A stretch of DNA of 47,168 bases from positions 1 through 47,168 of the forward strand of contig JASHTS010000075.1 in NCBI GenBank assembly GCA_030040425.1. The letters run 5' to 3'. Positions within the stretch are counted from its first letter, which is position 1. Every line of letters starts with the position of its first letter. The position numbers and the translations under genes are program-made. This document shows positions 7,664 to 13,499 of this stretch, piece after piece. Below the pieces are notes generated by a model that was given only the letters and a program-made list of their open reading frames with translations, was not told where the DNA came from and did no database searches. This DNA comes from Acidobacteriaceae bacterium. Lineage in GTDB: Bacteria; Acidobacteriota; Terriglobia; Terriglobales; Acidobacteriaceae.

Positions 7664-8242
7664 AGCAAGAGAACCTGTAAGCCGAATTCTGTTCAGGGCC
7701 GAAACCCTGCTGCGGTCATTCCTCTAGGCGCAGCGTTACCGCTTGCGCTCGTCAGCGACCTACCCGGAGGTTTCAACGTCTTCCGGAACCGTCTTGACGC
7801 ATCGGGCCGATGCGTGGCCGGTGCCTGGTTCCTTGGCCCCGGCATCCCTCCCTATTTGGTCTTGCTCCGTGTGGGGTTTACCCTGCCGCCGTCATTACTG
7901 CCGGCGCGGTGCGCTCTTACCGCACCTTTTCACCCTTACCGGGACTCGTCCATCCAGGCAAACCGGGATCCCCGTGCAACGATTTTTGTTGCATGGGCCG
8001 GTATGCCCTTCGGGCGGAGGTCGATACAGAGTATCGAACCCTGGGTGCCCCCGGTCCCTTGCATTTGGGGACCGGGGGAAAATTCAGCCCCGGCGGTATG
8101 TTTTCTGTGGCACTTGCCGTCCGTGAGCCTTGAAGCTCACGTCCCGGACGTTATCCGGCACACTGCCCTCTGGAGTTCGGACTTTCCTCTCCCGGCCAAC
8201 GCGCTTGCGCGCCCCCGGCAGCGACCGCCCGGCCCTCCTGCC
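7664..8242 (-). ncRNA. rnpB: RNase P RNA, bacterial type A, with enlarged P12 region
   Basis: The catalytic RNA of RNase P, which matures tRNA 5' ends. Diagnostic parts on the minus strand are the 5' conserved box GAGGAAAGTCCGAACTCC, GGATAACGTCC, GGTGCGGTAAGAGCGCACCG, GGGTAAACCCCACACGGAGC, CGCCTAGAGGAATGA and ACAGAATTCGGCTTA near the 3' end. The termini are placed from a predicted P1 helix: GCAGGAGGG (complement of 8233-8241) pairs over nine positions with TTCTCTTGC (complement of 7665-7673). A possible -10 box, TACACT, lies at 8250-8255. The molecule is about 580 nt, while most type A RNAs are 350-450 nt. The excess lies between 7970 and 8085, where the P12 arm is expected, and consists of several extra hairpins. 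No protein gene is credible across it. Confidence 0.93.
7975..8078 (-). other. Multi-hairpin extension inside RNase P RNA
   Basis: Four local hairpins lie side by side within rnpB: TGCAAC with a 7-nt loop (7975-7993), GCCC with a 3-nt loop (8005-8015), TCGATAC with a 3-nt loop (8021-8037), and an 11-bp perfect stem CCCCCGGTCCC with a 9-nt loop (8048-8078). The conserved catalytic blocks on either side are intact. P12 is the most length-variable helix of type A RNAs, which fits an added domain that does not disturb catalysis. Confidence 0.65.
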
Positions 8243-8390
8243 AGCCTCCAGTGTAACGCGGTCTTCGTTTTTTCTTTTCGCAAAGTTGCGGCCATCGGCT
8301 CCGCACGGACGGCAGGCCCCGCTTGCGCAGAATTAGACCTCAAAGGCGCAAACTGAAGGAGCACACAAAGCTGTTTCCGGCCAGGGACCA

Positions 8391-8438
8391 GATCGCTGAG
8401 TCGCTCAGTCCCGCAGTCCCGTTGTCCCTCACTACCGC
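8391..8438. repeat. Octamer array
   Basis: Six consecutive degenerate 8-bp units, including GATCGCTG, AGTCGCTC, AGTCCCGC, AGTCCCGT and TGTCCCTC. It is intergenic, upstream of rnpB. Confidence 0.65.
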
Positions 8439-8447
8439 AATCTCGGA

Positions 8448-8491
8448 GAATTCCCCGGTTCAAAATGTCAACCATGTCCCCGGTTCGTACC
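8448..8491. repeat. Direct repeat copy 1
   Basis: A 44-bp block containing AATGTCAACCATGTCCCCGG and ending CGTACC. It is repeated at 8536-8580 with roughly four fifths of positions shared, 88 bp apart start to start. No transposase gene is nearby; the copies may be remnants of a dispersed element. Confidence 0.65.
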
Positions 8492-8535
8492 GGTCCGTAC
8501 CGTTCTACGTCCTCACAGCCTCGCCGCAGTGTCAG

Positions 8536-8580
8536 GAATCTCCCGGGTCCGAAATGTCAGACCTGTCCCCGGTCCGTACC
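8536..8580. repeat. Direct repeat copy 2
   Basis: Second copy of the block at 8448-8491, with AATGTCAGACCTGTCCCCGG and the same CGTACC end. It is followed by a cytosine-rich tract. Confidence 0.65.
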
Positions 8581-8740
8581 ACAGACCCCCCCTCCCCCTC
8601 CCCCCTTAACGACTCGGTAACCTTTACATAAGTTGAACAATCAAAAATACTTAACATCAACTATCCGCACTCCCGGCCCTGCAAAACTCGTAGAAACCTG
8701 TAGAAAACCTGCAAAACCCGAAGACAGATCGCCCGCGCAC

Positions 8741-8830
8741 ACCCGCTCCCTTGCTCCCTGACCACCGACCACCGACCACCGACCACCGACCGCCGACCAC
8801 TGACCACTGATCACTGATCACTGTTCATTG
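8741..8830. repeat. Octamer then heptamer array
   Basis: Two octamers (ACCCGCTC, CCTTGCTC) and a four-base joint are followed by ten perfectly phased heptamers at 8761-8830. The heptamers drift gradually from ACCACCG (four copies) through ACCGCCG, ACCACTG (two) and ATCACTG (two) to TTCATTG. The gradual drift suggests growth by local duplication. This is the longest array in the window. Confidence 0.85.
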
Positions 8831-8831
8831 T

Positions 8832-9117
8832 TCACACCGGAACCGGCTCCGGCAGCGGCGGCTGTGTCTCCGGGCCCGGCGTCGGATTCGGCCGCGGCGG
8901 CGAGACCGGTGGCACGGCCGGAGGATTGACAACGGGAGGGCGCGGGCTCTCCACGGATCGGATATGGAACCGGACGCGGCACAACAATTCGCGGGCGTGG
9001 CGCTGCATCGGGCGTGGGATGCGACTCGGCGACCTGAGGAGGCCCGAACGCAGGCCCTCGCTCACTCTCCCTTTCCCGTCGCGCACGTCCAACAGATACC
9101 GGGGTGAAAGTAAAAAT
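8832..9117 (-). pseudogene. Possible decayed proline-rich protein gene (frameshifted)
   Basis: On the minus strand one frame reads as protein-like, with GPPQVAESHPTPDAAPRP and RIVVPRPVPYPIRGEP, then loses that character. From about 8945 a second frame, offset by one base, continues with PPVVNPPAVPPVSPP and PLPEPVPV to a TGA at 8832-8834. Each half has the proline-rich composition of a secreted or surface protein tail. The first frame is closed upstream by a stop at 9118-9120 and lacks a start codon. I infer the C-terminal remnant of a gene broken by a one-base shift. Composition alone supports this, so it may simply be GC-rich non-coding DNA. Confidence 0.3.
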
Positions 9118-9225
9118 TCAGGGCCAAAAGGGGCCGCAACCTGGTCGCGATGCGCCCTCGCCGGATACAATGAAGCTCTACGCAAAGTGGTACGACGATA
9201 CCCATTCTTTGAGGGTTTGGAATAA

Positions 9226-10248
9226 GTGCAGGTGAAGAAGAACCGCCGCCGTGTGCGGCTTGACTGGATTTGCGCGGCAAGCCTGGCGCTGGCAGGTGTC
9301 CTTTGGGCATCTCCGGCCATGGCTCAGAACACGGCCACGGAAACATCGCTGAACGTGAGCACCTCGGGTCGCGCCGGCCATACTCTGGCCTCCGCCGCGG
9401 TTGCCGTGACCGACGAATACGGACTGCCCGCCGCAGGCGCCGTCAACATTCAGGAAGGCGACCGCATCCTGGCCTCGGTGGCTCTCAACAGCGCCGGGCA
9501 GGCTACGGCTCGCTTCTCACTGCCCGGCGGCAGCCACGCACTCACCGCCGTTTATACCGGCGACGCCAGCCATCTCGGCTCCAATTCGCCGGTGGTGGAA
9601 GCGCAAGGCATGTCGAGCTCTACGCCCGGCTTTCAGGTGACCGTCGCTCCCGTCACGCCCGCCTCGTTTCCCATGGTTCTCACGCAGGGCCAGTCAGGAA
9701 CGGCCGAGGTGACCATCACTCCGGTCAATAACGCCGCCCTCACTTCGCCCATGTTTGTCACCCTTTCCTGCTCGGGACTTCCAAATGAGGCCTCCTGCAC
9801 ATTCACTCCGGAGAACGTGGAGATCCTCTCCGACACACCCACGTCCTGCGCCAGCGGCTCGCCCGCATCGAGCTGCCCGCCCATCAGCTCCATGCTGCTG
9901 CAAACCCAGGCAGGCATCAGCGGCCAAAGTCCAACCGCAAGCATTCCCACCCACACCAACGGCCGGATGTGGGCCATTCTTTTTCCCGGCGTCCTCGGTC
10001 TCGGTGGCCTTGCCTGGGGAACCCGCCGCCGCCGCTGGCTCAGCCGCCTTTCGCTGCTTGTGATGCTGGGATGCATCAGCACGCTTGGTGTCGCCGGATG
10101 CAGCCCGCTCTACCGCTACTACCAGCACGGCCCAGGCTACCCGCCGGCTACGCCCACCGGCACCTACAACGTGACCGTCACCGCGCAATCGAGCAACGGC
10201 GTCACGGCCATCAGCAATTCCACCACCATCGTGCTCACCGTCCAGTAG
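9226..10248 (+). CDS. Secreted Ig-like domain protein with C-terminal membrane segments
   Basis: About 340 residues. A signal peptide (WICAASLALAGVLWASPAMA, cleavage before QNTATE) follows a basic start. Residues about 38-125 form a bacterial Ig-like (Big_3/Big_5-type) domain, with VTDEYGLPAAGAVNIQEGD and HALTAVYTGDASHLGSNSP. A second beta-rich domain (about 130-215) contains three cysteines in a loop. A hydrophobic segment (MWAILFPGVLGLGGLAWG) then ends in GTRRRRWLSR, and a second one (LSLLVMLGCISTLGVAGC) precedes TGTYNVTVTAQSSNGVTAIS. The GTRRRR pattern resembles surface-protein sorting signals but is not at the extreme C terminus. The start is GTG 9226 or GTG 9232, with no strong ribosome-binding site. 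Its role is unknown; surface adhesion is a guess. The fused pab gene follows 22 bp downstream. Confidence 0.8.
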   Translation: MQVKKNRRRVRLDWICAASLALAGVLWASPAMAQNTATETSLNVSTSGRAGHTLASAAVAVTDEYGLPAAGAVNIQEGDRILASVALNSAGQATARFSLPGGSHALTAVYTGDASHLGSNSPVVEAQGMSSSTPGFQVTVAPVTPASFPMVLTQGQSGTAEVTITPVNNAALTSPMFVTLSCSGLPNEASCTFTPENVEILSDTPTSCASGSPASSCPPISSMLLQTQAGISGQSPTASIPTHTNGRMWAILFPGVLGLGGLAWGTRRRRWLSRLSLLVMLGCISTLGVAGCSPLYRYYQHGPGYPPATPTGTYNVTVTAQSSNGVTAISNSTTIVLTVQ

Positions 10249-10270
10249 AAACAGATCGGCGCGAGCCAGC

Positions 10271-12235
10271 ATGAATCGCCGGCATTCTCTTCCTCCGGAG
10301 GTCTACGCGCTGGTGGATCGAACGCCGGCCGCCGTTCTCCTCGAGTCCGCGGGCGCGCACAACTCCGCCGGCTTCGGTTGCGCAGGCTGGACTCGCCTTT
10401 TCCTCTCGCCTTCGGGCATCTGCGTCGCGCAACAGCCCGCGGAGATCCCCGCTTTGTTTGAGGCCATCGAATCCGCCATCGCCGCCGGCCAGTCGGCCGC
10501 CGGTTTCTTCTCCTATGAATGCGGAGAGGCCTTCGAACCCAAAGCGCAGATGCGTGCGAACTCCGGCCATCCGCTGGCCTGGTTCGGCATCTACGACCAC
10601 GCCTACGTCTACGACCACGCCACCGGCATGTTTCCCGGCGGCGACCCTCCAGGCCTCGCGGAACCCAGCCGGCACTCCGGGCAGAAAGATTCGTTCTCCG
10701 TCGCGTCCAATTTTCCTCTGAACGAATCCGAATATACCCTTCGCATCGCGCAAATTCACGAGTGGATCCGCGCCGGCGACGTCTATCAGCTCAACTTCAC
10801 CGCGCCGCTCCGCCTCAGCGCCGAAACCAGCGCCGCCGCCCTTTACGCACAGCTTCGCGCCCGCCAGCCCGTCAACTACGGCGCCTTCCTTCACCCGCAG
10901 CCCGGCTGCCGCATTCTTTCCTTCTCGCCGGAGCTGTTCTTCCGCATCGAGAACGACGGCGCCGCGCGCCGCATCCTCACTCGTCCCATGAAAGGCACCG
11001 CACCCCGCGGCCGAACGATCCTCGAGGATCGCGATCAAGCCGCATGGCTGCGCGCCGATCCCAAAAATCGCAGCGAAAATCTCATGATCGTCGATCTGCT
11101 GCGCAACGATCTTGGCCGCATTGCCCGTTTTGGCACGGTGCGCGTCGACGATCTCTTTTCCGTCGAGCGCCATCCCACGCTCTGGCAGATGACCTCGACT
11201 ATCTCCGCGGAGCTGCGCGACAACGTCGGCTTGGAAGAGATCTTCCGCGCCCTTTTCCCTTCGGGCTCCGTCACCGGCGCGCCCAAAGTCCGCGCCATGC
11301 AGTTGATCGCCCAGATCGAAAATGCACCGCGCGGCGTCTACACCGGCGCCATCGGCTTCTTTTCGCCCGCGCAAACCATCTTCAACGTCGCCATCCGCAC
11401 TCTCGAGCTCGAATCGAACGTTGAACCAACCCCTGCCACCGGCAACGAAAGCGTCCCGGCAAGCGAACCACTTACTGTGCGCGGGTCCATGGGCGTCGGC
11501 AGCGGCATCATCATCGATTCCGATCCGGCGCAGGAGTATCGCGAGTGCCTGCTCAAAGCCGAATTCCTCACTCGCGCGCCTGTGGAGTTCTCGCTCGTCG
11601 AGACCATCCTCTGGAAGCCCGGCTTTCCCTTGCTCGAATTGCACCTCGAACGCCTCGCCGGCTCGGCGGATTACTTTGATTTTCCGTGCGACCTAGAGGC
11701 GATCCGCTCTGCGCTCGGCACCTGCGCGCGCCTGTGGGCCGATCCCACGCCGCGCAAGGTCCGTCTTCTTCTCTCGAGTGATGGCGCCTTCGCTCTCACC
11801 GCGCAGGGCCTTCCGTCTGCGTCCGATGCCGCGCAGCCCGCGCGCTTGCGCATCTCTTCGGAGCGCACCGATCCCGCCGACCGATTTCTCTTCCACAAAA
11901 CCACGCATCGCCCGCTTTATGCGCAGGAGTTTGAATCGGCCGCTCAGGCCGGTTTCGACGATGTGCTTTTTTTCAATCTGCGCGGCGAGCTCACGGAAGC
12001 AGCCATCAGCAACGTCATTCTCGAAATCGATGGCCGCTGGTTTACGCCGCCCGTTGCCTGCGGCCTGCTCGCCGGCGTCTTCCGCCGTCATCTCCTCGGA
12101 GCGCCCGCCCAGGAAACGCATCCCAAGCTCGAAGAGCGCGCCCTCACGGAAGACGATCTCCACCGTGCCGGCGCAGTCTACATCTGCAACGCCGTGCGCG
12201 GCCTGCGCCGCGCAACCCTCGATTGGCGATCGTAA
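10271..12235 (+). CDS. pabB: Aminodeoxychorismate synthase component I fused to 4-amino-4-deoxychorismate lyase (PabB-PabC)
   Basis: A 654-residue bifunctional enzyme of p-aminobenzoate (folate) synthesis. Residues about 130-450 are the chorismate-binding domain, with SPELFFRI, RPMKGTAPRG, NLMIVDLLRNDLGR, SGSVTGAPK and GSGIIIDSDPAQEY. Lysine in PMKGT is the PabB signature, where anthranilate synthases usually have PIAGT. The region from about 455 is a PLP-dependent PabC/class IV aminotransferase-like lyase (FSLVETILW, FDDVLFFNLRGELTEAAISN, CGLLAGVFRR). The expected pathway is chorismate plus glutamine-derived ammonia to aminodeoxychorismate, then to p-aminobenzoate and pyruvate. A 20-residue Pro/Ser-rich insertion around 380-400 separates two conserved strands. 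The glutaminase partner PabA is not in the window. Confidence 0.93.
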   Translation: MNRRHSLPPEVYALVDRTPAAVLLESAGAHNSAGFGCAGWTRLFLSPSGICVAQQPAEIPALFEAIESAIAAGQSAAGFFSYECGEAFEPKAQMRANSGHPLAWFGIYDHAYVYDHATGMFPGGDPPGLAEPSRHSGQKDSFSVASNFPLNESEYTLRIAQIHEWIRAGDVYQLNFTAPLRLSAETSAAALYAQLRARQPVNYGAFLHPQPGCRILSFSPELFFRIENDGAARRILTRPMKGTAPRGRTILEDRDQAAWLRADPKNRSENLMIVDLLRNDLGRIARFGTVRVDDLFSVERHPTLWQMTSTISAELRDNVGLEEIFRALFPSGSVTGAPKVRAMQLIAQIENAPRGVYTGAIGFFSPAQTIFNVAIRTLELESNVEPTPATGNESVPASEPLTVRGSMGVGSGIIIDSDPAQEYRECLLKAEFLTRAPVEFSLVETILWKPGFPLLELHLERLAGSADYFDFPCDLEAIRSALGTCARLWADPTPRKVRLLLSSDGAFALTAQGLPSASDAAQPARLRISSERTDPADRFLFHKTTHRPLYAQEFESAAQAGFDDVLFFNLRGELTEAAISNVILEIDGRWFTPPVACGLLAGVFRRHLLGAPAQETHPKLEERALTEDDLHRAGAVYICNAVRGLRRATLDWRS

Positions 12236-12288
12236 ACCGATGTCTAAGAACAGCTCACCGACCGCGGAGACCAAGTGCAAATTTCCTC

Positions 12289-12312
12289 GGTCCCTTGTTC
12301 CCTTGCTCCACG
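12289..12312. repeat. Octamer array next to the tdh stop
   Basis: Three 8-bp units: GGTCCCTT, GTTCCCTT, GCTCCACG. It sits between convergent pabB-pabC and tdh, ending 2 bp before the tdh stop codon. Confidence 0.6.
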
Positions 12313-12314
12313 CC

Positions 12315-13358
12315 TTACTCTGGCCGCATCACAACCTTGATCGCCTCGCCCGATTCGAGAAGCTCCATCGCCTTCACGAACTCGCTCAGCTTCAGACGAT
12401 GTGTAATCACCGGTTCCAGGTTCAGCTTGCCCGTCTCGAGCAGCGCCTCCATCTGGTACCAGGTCTCGTACATCTTGCGGCCGTTGATGCCGTGCACCAC
12501 TGCGCCCTTGAAGATGATGTCCCGCGCAATGTTCATCTCGAACGGCTTCGAGGGAATCCCCAGCAGGGAAGCGCGGCCTCCCTTTCTCAACAGCGTGAAA
12601 CCGAGCTCTGTAGCTGCGGGATGGCCCGACATCTCCAGCAACACGTCGACGCCCGTTCCGCTGGTGGCCTCCATGATTTGCTCTTCCGTCTTTTCGTCTG
12701 CGGGATCGAGCACGAAATCCGCGCCCATCTCTGCGGCTACGCTCCGCCTGCGGGCATTCACCTCGATGGCAAACACGGTTGCCGCGCCACATGCCTTGGC
12801 CAGTGCGATCGAGAACAGCCCGATCGCTCCGCATCCGGTTACCACCACGGTTTGCGCCGCAATGGGGCCCGCCAACACAGAATGCACGGCGTTTCCCAGC
12901 GGATCCAGAAGCGATCCATGTTCGGCGGGAATCGAGGGCGGCAGCTTCCAGATGTTGCTTTCGGGGATAATCACATAGCTCGCAAAGGCCCCATCTGCGT
13001 CCACTCCCAGAATGCGAACGGTCTGGCAGATGTGCGCCTGTCCGGTCCGGCAATGGAAGCATTTTCCGCAGACCACGTGCATCTCCGCGCTCACGCGGTC
13101 GCCCTCGCGCACCGTGCTCACGCCCGGCCCGCAGCCGGCAACTGTGCCGGAAAACTCGTGGCCGACGATCAGCGGCGGGTGAATGCGCCACTGCGCCCAT
13201 GGATCCCAGTTGTAGATATGCAGATCCGTTCCGCATATACTCACGGCCTGCACGCGTACCAGCACCTCGCCGGCCGCGGGCGTGGGCACGGGAACCTCAC
13301 GCAGCTCGATGCCCGGCGACGGCTGGGCCTTCACCACGGCTTGCATGGTGTTCGGCAT
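12315..13358 (-). CDS. tdh: L-threonine 3-dehydrogenase (zinc MDR family)
   Basis: A cytoplasmic NAD-dependent zinc dehydrogenase of 347 residues, predicted to oxidise L-threonine to 2-amino-3-ketobutyrate. The catalytic zinc region shows Cys42 in SICGTDLHIYNWD and His67-Glu68 in GHEFSG. The structural zinc cysteines are 97, 100, 103 and 111 (CGKCFHC, then C). The Rossmann region has VVVTGCGAIGLFSIALAKACG. CGTDLHIYNWDPWAQ and GRKMYETWYQ are typical of Tdh rather than sorbitol or alcohol dehydrogenases. The family length is about 340. No 2-amino-3-ketobutyrate CoA ligase (kbl) lies beside it, although the two are often adjacent in other bacteria, so a different secondary alcohol or polyol substrate remains possible. 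The gene is divergent from the alpha-glucuronidase. Confidence 0.88.
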   Translation of the reverse strand: MPNTMQAVVKAQPSPGIELREVPVPTPAAGEVLVRVQAVSICGTDLHIYNWDPWAQWRIHPPLIVGHEFSGTVAGCGPGVSTVREGDRVSAEMHVVCGKCFHCRTGQAHICQTVRILGVDADGAFASYVIIPESNIWKLPPSIPAEHGSLLDPLGNAVHSVLAGPIAAQTVVVTGCGAIGLFSIALAKACGAATVFAIEVNARRRSVAAEMGADFVLDPADEKTEEQIMEATSGTGVDVLLEMSGHPAATELGFTLLRKGGRASLLGIPSKPFEMNIARDIIFKGAVVHGINGRKMYETWYQMEALLETGKLNLEPVITHRLKLSEFVKAMELLESGEAIKVVMRPE

Positions 13359-13499
13359 CTCCTCTCCAACCCTCCCAGCGACCGGTTATCCGCATCTCCG
13401 GCCCCGACCGCATAATCGCAGACAACCAAGTCTATCAATCGCGGCGAGGGGAGAAGCGAAGAGCGCCGCAAAATGGTAGAACGGTGTAGGGAGGAAGCG

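Larger units (their letters stand above)
8243..9225. other. Repeat-rich intergenic region
   Basis: This is nearly 1 kb without an intact gene. In order it holds the rnpB promoter zone (about 8250-8300), an octamer array (8391-8438), a 44-bp direct repeat pair (8448-8491 and 8536-8580), a C-rich tract (about 8585-8606), an AT-richer stretch (8610-8680) that is the best place for a promoter, small repeats of CTGTAGAAAACCTGC type near 8690-8720, a mixed octamer/heptamer array (8741-8830) and a possible decayed gene on the minus strand (8832-9117). A short plus-strand frame beginning MKLYAKWYDDTHSLRVW ends just before the next gene but has no recognisable relatives. Confidence 0.6.

Noticed and set aside
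8018..8040. tRNA-like T-loop (GGTTCGATAC on the minus strand)
   Set aside because: It is one of the hairpins inside rnpB; no acceptor stem or anticodon arm surrounds it.
7743..8356. Open frames of 100-180 codons on the plus strand
   Set aside because: They run across the conserved body of RNase P RNA, whose signature blocks are unmistakable on the other strand.
8761..8830. CRISPR-like regular repeat
   Set aside because: Units are 7 bp with no spacers and no cas genes are nearby; it is a plain tandem array.
8926..9225. 99-codon plus-strand frame
   Set aside because: Arg-rich, no start context, overlaps the better-looking proline-rich minus-strand frames, and resembles no protein.
12244..13236. 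Second dehydrogenase-strand open frame of 330 codons
   Set aside because: It is an out-of-frame reading of tdh; the zinc and Rossmann motifs are in the other frame.
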